Origin: Carboxydothermus islandicus
Lineage (GTDB): Bacteria > Bacillota > Z-2901 > Carboxydothermales > Carboxydothermaceae
Reading direction: 5' to 3'
NCBI RefSeq assembly: GCF_001950325.1
Contig: NZ_BDJL01000038.1
Coordinates: 1 to 64,000 of the forward strand
DNA length: 64,000 nucleotides
A program made the position numbers and the translations under genes. Shown here piece after piece: positions 45,977 through 53,706 of this stretch. Every line of letters starts with the position of its first letter. Position 1 is the stretch's first letter. The notes under the pieces were generated by a model. It had not been told where the DNA came from. It worked only from the letters and a program-made list of their open reading frames with translations, and made no database searches.

Positions 45977-45994
45977 CTTCTTTCCTCCCTTTCT

Positions 45995-46492
45995 TCATCG
46001 GAGAGCTCGTTTTTGGCGGCATTTAGGACATAAATGTCTTAACCTTTCAATTTCCCTGTTAACCTGCCGATAAGCTCGCTGCAATAACTCAGGAGATATT
46101 GGTACCATAGGTGTCCCACATTCGGCACAATTTACATATTTTATGAATCCTTTTTCCACATATCTGTATTTATCCTCTTGCCGGTGAGCGGTATGATAAT
46201 CTTCCGTTAAGCGAATAGCTTTTGTTGGGCAGTAATATTCGCAAAGGCCGCAAAAGGTACATGTATTATGCCACAGGATGAACTCAAGTCCACTTTTATC
46301 AGCCACTTCCCTGATTTGGATAGCTCCTCCGGCACAAACGTATTCACACATCCGGCAGGCAATACAAGCCGCGGCATTATATTTGGCTTTTCCCCGCAGT
46401 CCCTTGGGGACAAAGGTTTCACCAAAGGGATATGGGTCGGTTGTTGGACCCTTGAACAAATTACGCAGTGCGATTTTTAAAAACGAAGCCAT
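45995..46492 (-). CDS. cooX: Energy-converting hydrogenase Fe-S subunit CooX (NuoI-like)
   Basis: CooX binds two [4Fe-4S] clusters and links CooF to the small subunit. The motifs CIACRMCEYVCAGGAI and CTFCGLCEYYCPTKAI are visible, plus a C-terminal zinc-like set, CAECG and CPKCRQ. From the ATG at 46492 (GGAG eight bases upstream) it has 165 residues. An open frame extends 34 codons further over cooL but has no start support. Confidence 0.93.
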   Translation of the reverse strand: MASFLKIALRNLFKGPTTDPYPFGETFVPKGLRGKAKYNAAACIACRMCEYVCAGGAIQIREVADKSGLEFILWHNTCTFCGLCEYYCPTKAIRLTEDYHTAHRQEDKYRYVEKGFIKYVNCAECGTPMVPISPELLQRAYRQVNREIERLRHLCPKCRQKRALR

Positions 46493-46505
46493 GGGTAACT
46501 CTCCT

Positions 46506-46937
46506 TTACAACCTGGTTTCCCAAATTTTGATAGCTTCAATAATCCCATCAATAATCGCTTGTGGCCTGGGAGGACAGCCCGGTACATTGACATCTACCG
46601 GAATATAGTTATCAATCGGGCCGGTAATGGCATAACTATCTCTAAATACCCCTCCAGATATGGGACATACTCCTATGGCTACCGTCACCTTGGGATCAGG
46701 AATTTCCTCGTAAAGGCGCAAAACCTTTTCCCTAACCCGGGCAGTTAGAGGACCAGTAATTAAAACAATATCCGCATGTTTTGGGCTTCCACAATATTTA
46801 CATCCCAAGCGTTCCACGTCATAACGAGGGATACAGGCTGTGGTTGCTAATTCCACATCACAGCCATTACAGGAGCCCGCATTTATTCGATACAGCCACG
46901 GTGATCTTTTGGCGATTTTGGACAATAGCTTTGTCAT
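46506..46937 (-). CDS. cooL: Energy-converting hydrogenase small subunit CooL (NuoB-like)
   Basis: CooL holds the proximal [4Fe-4S] cluster next to the NiFe site. The 143-residue protein has AGSCNGCDVEL (Cys23, Cys26), GVCPISGG and VPGCPPRPQAI, the NuoB signature set. Extra cysteines (Cys35, 46, 49) may form a further site. It follows cooK. Confidence 0.95.
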   Translation of the reverse strand: MTKLLSKIAKRSPWLYRINAGSCNGCDVELATTACIPRYDVERLGCKYCGSPKHADIVLITGPLTARVREKVLRLYEEIPDPKVTVAIGVCPISGGVFRDSYAITGPIDNYIPVDVNVPGCPPRPQAIIDGIIEAIKIWETRL

Positions 46938-46949
46938 CCGGACACCTCC

Positions 46950-47915
46950 CTACCCTTTAACTAACGTTAAAACCAGGCTGATTAACGCCAGTGCTGTCGG
47001 ATACTTTAGATAAAATTTAAAGGCCTGGTCAATTCGAATCCTTCCCGTACTGGTGCGAACAATGGTTATCGAAATAACCAGTAAGATTAAATATTTTAGA
47101 AAATACCACAAGAGATTGAGCATGGTATTTTCGCCCAAAGGCGTGGGAAAAAATAATGCTACGGCTAAACCCAGTACCACAACCATTTTTAAGGCATTTG
47201 TCAACTTAAATAAAGCCAACCAGCTACCGGAATATTCCAGGATTGGGCCTTCAACTATTTCCGTTTCTGCTTCAGGAATATCAAAAGGAACCACCCCCAT
47301 TGTACCGGGGATAAAAATCAGAAATGCCACTAGAGCCGGTAACATGGTGTAGTCAAAAAGTAAGGCTCCGTTTTCCAGTTGAAACCCGACAATTTTACTT
47401 AAAGAAAAGGTAGCAATACCCCCGGTTTTTAACCCAACCTTTAAAGCAACGGTTAACAGTACTAACAGTAAAGGCAACTCATAGGACATCATCATGACCA
47501 TTTCTCTGGAAAAACCTACAGCTCCAAAGGGTGAACTGGAAGCAGAACCACCGATCATCAAGGCAATGGCAGGTAATGACAGCAAATAAAGCAAAACCAG
47601 CAAATCTCCCGAAAATTCAAGACCCTGGTATACGCCAGCGATAGGTATCAAGATCACTGCTACAATCATCCCGGCAAACCCCAGCAAGGGCGCTAACCTG
47701 AAAGCCTGCAGATGCGCAGTTTCCGGCACGATTATCTCCTTCCTGGTTAATTTGACCAGGTCAATAAAGGGCTGGTATAGAGGGGGGCCAACCCGCCTCT
47801 GGAAGCGGGCAACAATTTTTCGGTCAATTCCCATCAGAAGCAATCCCAGGACTATAGCAAACAAGCCTCCAGGAAAGATGAGAAGATTAAAAATTAAATG
47901 GCCAATATCCGTCAC
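46950..47915 (-). CDS. cooK: Energy-converting hydrogenase membrane subunit CooK (NuoH-like)
   Basis: The 321-residue protein has about eight membrane helices and corresponds to NuoH, which couples the peripheral arm to ion movement. Typical segments are GIDRKIVARFQRRVGPPLYQ, AVGFSREMVMMMSYELPL and VPFDIPEAETEIVEGP, the last two being the conserved charged regions. It begins two bases after the cooM stop. Confidence 0.95.
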   Translation of the reverse strand: MTDIGHLIFNLLIFPGGLFAIVLGLLLMGIDRKIVARFQRRVGPPLYQPFIDLVKLTRKEIIVPETAHLQAFRLAPLLGFAGMIVAVILIPIAGVYQGLEFSGDLLVLLYLLSLPAIALMIGGSASSSPFGAVGFSREMVMMMSYELPLLLVLLTVALKVGLKTGGIATFSLSKIVGFQLENGALLFDYTMLPALVAFLIFIPGTMGVVPFDIPEAETEIVEGPILEYSGSWLALFKLTNALKMVVVLGLAVALFFPTPLGENTMLNLLWYFLKYLILLVISITIVRTSTGRIRIDQAFKFYLKYPTALALISLVLTLVKG

Positions 47916-47917
47916 AA

Positions 47918-50900
47918 TTATACCCCCTTACCCAGGCCGGTAATCCGGTATAAAACTTTAATGCACTGTTTAATCAAGCCTTTTGGCGATTCATAAAGAT
48001 TGTGTGAATTAACATGCACTTCTTCGGCCGTTAAATCAGTTACCCCGCATGTATAGATTTTGGTATATCTGATTTTCCCTTTACCAATCGAGTAAATACT
48101 AACACCAGCAATAAGGGCTATTGTCAACAGGACAGCAATAACTCCGGCGTTCCACGCCCCCAGCCCAGAATTAATCCCAAAGAGCGAAACCGAAACCGGT
48201 GTTAGGCCCAACCAGCTCTCGATAGCTGCAATGGTAGTAAGTGGTATTCCCGGGAAAACCCCAAAAACTATACACAAAACAGCCAAAATCACCATAGGTA
48301 TTTGCATCGTCCAGGGTACTTCAGTTACTTTCTCTAACTCCTTTGGTAATTGACCAAAAAAGGCTGAATGTAAAAACTTAAGAAAAGAAGCTAAGGTCAA
48401 AACACTTGCTAACAAAGATAATAACGCTAAAAATACAAATCCTTTTTCCATGGCCGCTTCATAGATTAGCCATTTGGAGGTAAATCCATTAAACGGCGGA
48501 ATGCCGGCAATAGAAAATGCCCCAATCGCAAATGCCCCGAGAGTCACCGGCATTTTTCGGCCTATTCCTCCTAACCTATCCAGATCCCCAATACCGGTTT
48601 TTACCATAATGGCACCGGCAACCAAGAAAAGCAGGTTCTTAAACAGCATATGGTTAACTAAATGCAATAATCCTCCAGCCAGACCTAAAGAAGATCCCAG
48701 GCTTATTCCTAAGATGATATAACCCATTTGACTTACCGTATGATAAATAAGCAGACGTTTCATACCACTTTGCAGCAGAGCCAATGCAGCAGCCATTAAA
48801 ATTGTCAATCCGCTCACCCAGGCAAGGATATACATGAGGCTCGGCATCTCTCCTACCTGGCTTAACTTGCTTATAAGAGCAATGCCGCCAAATACATAAA
48901 ATAATTTAACCATCCCAAAAGGCGCACTTTTTAAAAGCACCGAAGAAATATAGCCGCTAACCGGTGTTGGGGCCGTTGGTGGATGCATTTGATAATCGAT
49001 GCGGAAAGGTAACATGGCAGCTTTCATGGCAAATCCAATCAACATCAAGATTAAACCAAAAGCCACCAGACCTGTGGGCAGGGCACCTAAACGCCCGGCC
49101 AGCTCACTCATCTCAAAGGTGCCGGCGTTAACTATTAATACCAGAAGTCCCATAAGCAGCAAATTGGCTCCCACATAATTAAAGATGAAGTACTTGAACC
49201 CTTCCCGCAGGGCCTCGCTGGTTTCTTCATGGATAATTACAAAGTACAAAGTCCAGCTGCTCATAATTTCCCAGAAAACAAAGAAGTTAAAGAGGTCTTT
49301 ACTTACCGCTACACCTAAAAGACCACCAATCATTAATATAAAGAACAGGTAAAAACGATTCTGGGCATGTTCATGTGCCATGTAACCCAGGGAATAGAGT
49401 AAATTTAAAACACCAATAAAGGCGATAAGAAATGCAAAACTCCTGGAAAACATGTCCAGGCCAGAAGATGCCGCTAATGCTGTGGTAAGCGTTGCCACCA
49501 TAGTCACAACTGCTAACCAACCGCTAACTTTAGCGGAACGTTTTCCGAAAAAGTAAGCAAAGAGAGCACCCACCATCGGAATTAGCGTAACTACTGGCCA
49601 GGAGATGGTAATTTCAGGAATAGCCGTTACGGCCATATGTCCTTTAGCTGCAATCAAATCAGCCACCGGCTTAATTAATGCCAGACCTGCCTGCGGATAT
49701 ACGCCATTAAAAATGGACAAACCCGTTAAAATCCCAATTGGTATCAACATTGTAATCGGTACTTCCGACAGGGCAGGACCTTCATACTTTTCAAAGAAAA
49801 TAATCCTTATAAGCTTCAGATAATAAAAACCACCAATGATACTGCCTAAAAGGATTAAACCTGCCAGTACCAGATGGCCAGATTGGACAAGCGCGTAAAG
49901 CATTAAAAATTTACTGATAAAGCCGTTAAACGGTGGCAAACCCATTATGGCTAAAATCCCGATACTAAAACATAAAGACGTTACCGGCATTACCCGGCCA
50001 ATACCTTTGAGCTTAGCAATTTCCTGACTTTTTAAGCGTAAGATTAAAGCTCCTACAGCCAGGAATAACAGGTTTTTCATAATAGCATGATTTAAAATAT
50101 GGTAAAGGGCACCGATGATACTCAAATAAGTCCCTATTCCCAGAGTAATTACTATCTCCCCTACCTGAGCCATCGTTGAATAGGCCAGCATTTTCTTAAC
50201 GTCGGTCTGCAAAAGGGCCATAATTTCGCCGTACAAAAGGGTAAGCACCCCAAGCAGGGAGATTATAAACCCAATGGTGGAAAATTGACCGGTAGTGCCC
50301 AACTTAGTTAATAAGCTTACACCAAAAACAACCAAGAGAATCCGTATAAGTCCGTAAATACCGGTTTTGGTCAAAATCCCTGACATGGGCGCCGAAATCG
50401 AAGAAGGCGCTACCGGGTGAGCATCCGGCAACCAGCTATGCAGCGGCACCAACCCTGCTTTAACCCCAAAGCCAATAATAAACATTCCTAAAACTGCCAA
50501 CATAAAACCTGGAGATAAGACCCGTAAATTTGCCGAAATTGTCGTCAGATCTAAGGACCCAAGTTTTACATGCAAGGTTAAAATTGCCAAAAGCATAATA
50601 TACGCTCCGGAGGTACACATAATAAAATATTTAAAACCGGCGCGCAGAGCTTTTTGAGTTTGCTCTTGAATAACCAAAAAATAAGAAGTCCAGGTCATTA
50701 ATTCCCAGAAGACATAAAAATTCCCCAGCTCCTTGCTGGTGGTTAAACCAAGCAAGGTACCCAACATTAATAGTAAAAAGAAGAAATAACGGTTTGCGTA
50801 CGGTTTAGCTTTAAAATAATCTACCGAGTACAGGGTAACCAGAAAACCGATAAAGGCCATAATCAAAGCAAAAAATTTAGATAAACTATCATAGTCACCG

Positions 50901-51742
50901 GCAAGCCAGGTTAAATAAACCGTTATGCCGGTAATGCCAACCGCCAGGATATTACGTAAGGCCCGGGAAAAACAGCCTACAAGATAGACGATAAATCCAC
51001 CCACATAGGGAACGAGAACAAAGGAAGACCAGGGGGATTCAAAGACAGGCAATTGGTCCGGGCCTACACCCCCTAACAATGCGGTGGCAGCACGTTCAGC
51101 ACTGTGAATGAAAGGTTCCGGAAATAAGCCCATTAAAGCGGTAAGAACACCCAAAACCAGCAAAACTGCCATTAAACCCGGAGAAGTTTCCCTGACTTTT
51201 TCGGCACCGGGCTCTTCCTGGACCGGAGCTTCAAAGCACAGCTTTTGAAAAACCAGTAGGAAATACACTGCCTCAATGATACTACCAAAGGTAGCTATTG
51301 CCGCCGACAACCAATGCCCACTTTCAATCGTAGCGTAAATAATTAAAAATTTACTAATAGAACCTTTAAAGGGCGATAAACCCATCACCGAAAACAGCCC
51401 AAAACCAAACAAGGTTGCCGTAATCGGCATTGTCCTACCTATACCTTGAAGCTTTTCCACGCTGGCAGAATGACCTCGAAAAATAAATGCCGCCGCAGCT
51501 AAAAAGACTAATCCTCTCATTACAATTTGATATTCCAAATGCAAGAGAGCTCCCGAAGTTCCCGCATAAGTACCCGTGCCCAATCCTAAAAGTACGTAGC
51601 CTATTTCCGCAATACTGGAAAGAATCAATAATTGAATTAAGTTTTTCCACCGCAGTAGGGCAACCAGTTCCCCAACCAAAAGAAGCATTACCCCAAACAC
51701 AGCCGGTAACGAAAGACCATTATTTAAAAAACCTAAATCCAC
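47918..51742 (-). CDS. cooM: Giant ion-pumping subunit CooM (fused NuoL/M/N-type antiporter modules)
   Basis: This 1274-residue membrane protein from a GTG at 51742 (GGAGG eight bases upstream) contains two complete antiporter-like modules and the C-terminal half of a third at its N terminus. The repeated block GIGR-x-MP(I/V)T...PF-x-G-x-(I/T)SK occurs three times, around residues 95-135, 575-610 and 1040-1075. Key features of ion pumping are the glutamates in FWELMTWTSYF and FWEIMSSWTLYF and lysines in GFGVKAGLVP and GFAMKAAMLP. The carboxyl end is a soluble tail. It should move protons or sodium during hydrogen evolution. The 151-base gap before it has no clear promoter. Confidence 0.95.
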   Translation of the reverse strand: MDLGFLNNGLSLPAVFGVMLLLVGELVALLRWKNLIQLLILSSIAEIGYVLLGLGTGTYAGTSGALLHLEYQIVMRGLVFLAAAAFIFRGHSASVEKLQGIGRTMPITATLFGFGLFSVMGLSPFKGSISKFLIIYATIESGHWLSAAIATFGSIIEAVYFLLVFQKLCFEAPVQEEPGAEKVRETSPGLMAVLLVLGVLTALMGLFPEPFIHSAERAATALLGGVGPDQLPVFESPWSSFVLVPYVGGFIVYLVGCFSRALRNILAVGITGITVYLTWLAGDYDSLSKFFALIMAFIGFLVTLYSVDYFKAKPYANRYFFFLLLMLGTLLGLTTSKELGNFYVFWELMTWTSYFLVIQEQTQKALRAGFKYFIMCTSGAYIMLLAILTLHVKLGSLDLTTISANLRVLSPGFMLAVLGMFIIGFGVKAGLVPLHSWLPDAHPVAPSSISAPMSGILTKTGIYGLIRILLVVFGVSLLTKLGTTGQFSTIGFIISLLGVLTLLYGEIMALLQTDVKKMLAYSTMAQVGEIVITLGIGTYLSIIGALYHILNHAIMKNLLFLAVGALILRLKSQEIAKLKGIGRVMPVTSLCFSIGILAIMGLPPFNGFISKFLMLYALVQSGHLVLAGLILLGSIIGGFYYLKLIRIIFFEKYEGPALSEVPITMLIPIGILTGLSIFNGVYPQAGLALIKPVADLIAAKGHMAVTAIPEITISWPVVTLIPMVGALFAYFFGKRSAKVSGWLAVVTMVATLTTALAASSGLDMFSRSFAFLIAFIGVLNLLYSLGYMAHEHAQNRFYLFFILMIGGLLGVAVSKDLFNFFVFWEIMSSWTLYFVIIHEETSEALREGFKYFIFNYVGANLLLMGLLVLIVNAGTFEMSELAGRLGALPTGLVAFGLILMLIGFAMKAAMLPFRIDYQMHPPTAPTPVSGYISSVLLKSAPFGMVKLFYVFGGIALISKLSQVGEMPSLMYILAWVSGLTILMAAALALLQSGMKRLLIYHTVSQMGYIILGISLGSSLGLAGGLLHLVNHMLFKNLLFLVAGAIMVKTGIGDLDRLGGIGRKMPVTLGAFAIGAFSIAGIPPFNGFTSKWLIYEAAMEKGFVFLALLSLLASVLTLASFLKFLHSAFFGQLPKELEKVTEVPWTMQIPMVILAVLCIVFGVFPGIPLTTIAAIESWLGLTPVSVSLFGINSGLGAWNAGVIAVLLTIALIAGVSIYSIGKGKIRYTKIYTCGVTDLTAEEVHVNSHNLYESPKGLIKQCIKVLYRITGLGKGV

Positions 51743-51893
51743 ATTTCTTTCCTCCTCCCTGTTTGTGATTGTGTATTTTTTCGCGTGAAGGGAACCTTTT
51801 CTTTCCTTAATCTTCAATCGCCCTATTTACCAAAAGATAAAAAACTTTCTCCTAAAGATTTTTACTGCTAGCTTACGCTAAATAGACGAACAT

Positions 51894-52697
51894 TCAGCTC
51901 TCTTTTTTCACTTCTTCCAATAAGCGTTTTTTAATTCTATAACCTATGGCAACGATTTCGGGAGCTTGTTCAAATACGCTTACCCCGGATAAATCTGCTA
52001 AAATTAGTGTCGGATTGTAAGGAATGAAACCTAAAATCGGTAAAAAGTTCAGTTCTTTTCGAATTATTTCCTCATCTCCCGGACGCACTTTGTTAGCCAC
52101 TGCAAAAACCTTAGTAACTCCTAAATCTCTGGCTAAAGTTACTACCGCTCTTGCTGTTTGAAAACTCCGCTTACCCGGCTCAACTACAACTATGAAAGCA
52201 TCTACCCCTCCTGCCGTACCGCGCCCTAAATGCTCCAGACCTGCTTCCATATCAACAACCACAGTTTCCTCGGCTTTTAAAACCAGGTGACGGAGAAGAT
52301 GTTTAAGTAAAACACTTTCCGGACAGGCACACCCCGAACCACCTCTGATTACTTTACCCATTTGCATCAACAGGATGCCATCGTGCTCTACCACATATTT
52401 TTCAGGAATATCATCAACCCGCGGATTCAGGATAAAGTACTGACCGGAGGTTCCCGGTTCAGCACCGGTCCGCTCCTTGATAAGCTCTTTATCCTCGGAA
52501 ATGGCCGTCAGTTTTTCTAAAACCTCCACCGGAAACCCTAAAGCTGTGCCCAAATTGGCATCTGGGTCGGCATCCACAGCCAGTACTTTCTTTCCCTCAC
52601 GGGCAAAAATATAACAGAGCAATGCAGCCAGGGTTGTTTTTCCTACCCCGCCCTTGCCGGAAACAGCAATTTTCAGTCCTTTTTCAAACACCTTCAT
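51894..52697 (-). CDS. cooC: CODH nickel-insertion ATPase CooC
   Basis: CooC is a MinD/ParA-type ATPase that matures the C-cluster of CODH. The deviant Walker A is SGKGGVGKTTLAALL, followed by VDADPDANLG. The metal-binding CxC motif is in GSGCACPES (Cys123, Cys125), which in the family holds nickel or zinc at the dimer interface. The 267-residue start at ATG 52697 is only three bases from AGGAG; a GTG two codons on has better spacing, so the exact start is open. It is the first gene of the operon after the CooA-box promoter. Confidence 0.94.
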   Translation of the reverse strand: MKVFEKGLKIAVSGKGGVGKTTLAALLCYIFAREGKKVLAVDADPDANLGTALGFPVEVLEKLTAISEDKELIKERTGAEPGTSGQYFILNPRVDDIPEKYVVEHDGILLMQMGKVIRGGSGCACPESVLLKHLLRHLVLKAEETVVVDMEAGLEHLGRGTAGGVDAFIVVVEPGKRSFQTARAVVTLARDLGVTKVFAVANKVRPGDEEIIRKELNFLPILGFIPYNPTLILADLSGVSVFEQAPEIVAIGYRIKKRLLEEVKKES

Positions 52698-52759
52698 CAA
52701 CTCCTAACATTTAAGTAATATCTTTAATGAACAACTTTTGAAAACGATCTACGAATTTA

Positions 52760-52778
52760 CGCTATTCTTAGCATAGCG
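52760..52778. promoter_or_regulatory. Inverted repeat at the predicted cooC start site
   Basis: CGCTAT (52760-52765) and ATAGCG (52773-52778) are perfect inverted repeats separated by seven bases. The candidate -10 element TATGCT (minus strand, 52770-52775) lies inside. It could be an operator or the first hairpin of the mRNA. Confidence 0.4.
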
Positions 52779-52794
52779 AAAAGATAAAAAAAAA

Positions 52795-52814
52795 ACTGTC
52801 GTTTATCCGACAGT
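52795..52814 (-). promoter_or_regulatory. CooA box overlapping an intrinsic terminator
   Basis: ACTGTCG-TTTATC-CGACAGT is a perfect inverted repeat. Its core TGTCG-N6-CGACA fits the known CooA recognition pattern. On the minus strand the same repeat, with AAAA/TTTT extending the stem, is followed by nine T residues, so it is also a good terminator for cooA. The centre lies about 41-42 bases before the transcript start expected from the -10 candidate TATGCT at 52770-52775, where a class II activator belongs. A further half-site TTTGTCG is near 52830. Confidence 0.78.
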
Positions 52815-52853
52815 TTTCCAAGAAAATCGACAAATCATTTTGGAAATTCCAAA

Positions 52854-53519
52854 CTATACGCCTGAGGAAATTTCCTTTAATTTTTGTAAGTCTTTTAGCA
52901 AGAGTGTTCGCTGGTTCACCCTTTCTAAGATCCCCATTTTTTTGAAATCATTGAGCAGAACCGAAACCGTTTGACGGGTAGTCCCCAACATCAAAGCAAT
53001 TTCTTCCGTATTTAAACCAAGCTCTAATTTTATTCCCTGCGGTACCTTTATCCCCGTATCCGTCGCCGCTTGAACTAAAAATTCTGCAAGTCTCAATCGA
53101 GCATCTTTAAAAACCAAGCCATTAATTATGGTAAGGGAGTTTTTAAGTAAATCCCCCAATACTTTAACCATATTTAAACTAAAAGCCGGGAACTCAACAA
53201 CAATATTTTGGAAGTTATGGATATCGGTATACAATATAGTTGTTTCTTCCATTGCCTGGATAAAAGCCCTGGTATGGGTGCAGAAAATATCACCTGCTTC
53301 CAAAATAGCTAAGGTAAATTCCTTATCCTCATAGGTAAGATAAACCCTTACCCTCCCGGACTTAACTAAAAATACCAGGTTTTTCTCAGTATACGGAGTA
53401 TATATAATTGCCTTTTTCGAAAACCGCTGTTCCCGAAACTCTTTTAAGAGCCAAGAGTATTCCTCCGAATTCAGGAGATCCAACAAGTTAGTGTCGGTTA
53501 ACCTCATTTGGGTGGACAT
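52854..53519 (-). CDS. cooA: CO-sensing heme transcription activator CooA
   Basis: CooA is a CRP-family dimer that binds CO at a heme and then activates coo genes. The 221-residue protein has a cyclic-nucleotide-like N-terminal domain, a long dimer helix, and a C-terminal helix-turn-helix (NTEEIALMLGTTRQTVSVLL). Cys80 and His82 in DIFCTHTRAF align with the heme-ligand region; His82 is the number known for the C. hydrogenoformans CooA, whose other ligand is the N-terminal amine. The gene has its own promoter at 53572-53599 and ends at the CooA-box hairpin. Confidence 0.95.
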   Translation of the reverse strand: MSTQMRLTDTNLLDLLNSEEYSWLLKEFREQRFSKKAIIYTPYTEKNLVFLVKSGRVRVYLTYEDKEFTLAILEAGDIFCTHTRAFIQAMEETTILYTDIHNFQNIVVEFPAFSLNMVKVLGDLLKNSLTIINGLVFKDARLRLAEFLVQAATDTGIKVPQGIKLELGLNTEEIALMLGTTRQTVSVLLNDFKKMGILERVNQRTLLLKDLQKLKEISSGV

Positions 53520-53571
53520 AGTCCTGCCCCCTTAGCTTTTGTTGCTAATATTTTTGGGCAATCTCTAGGAC

Positions 53572-53599
53572 ATTATACCAGATTCCGTTTGCCTTACAA
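53572..53599 (-). promoter_or_regulatory. Promoter of cooA
   Basis: On the minus strand TTGTAA (53594-53599) and TATAAT (53572-53577) are 16 bases apart. An inverted repeat AGCAATTA-TGTG-TAATGCT (53605-53623) lies just upstream of the -35 element and may be an operator. Confidence 0.6.
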
Positions 53600-53675
53600 A
53601 GCATAGCAATTATGTGTAATGCTACGTAAACTTAAAATTTCGAATTTCCTGCTTCAACCTTAAATTCTACACAGC

Positions 53676-53706
53676 CCTGCCGCGTTCAGGCAGGTTTAGC
53701 TTTCTT
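53676..53706 (-). repeat. Hairpin repeat at glpC 3' end, second copy of the one at 41060-41091
   Basis: CCTGCC and GGCAGG pair around GCGTTCA, overlapping the glpC stop codon region. With the flanking bases, 31 positions match the 41060-41091 copy with two mismatches and one gap. It can act as a terminator for glpC, though the run of T that follows the other copy is missing here. Confidence 0.7.
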
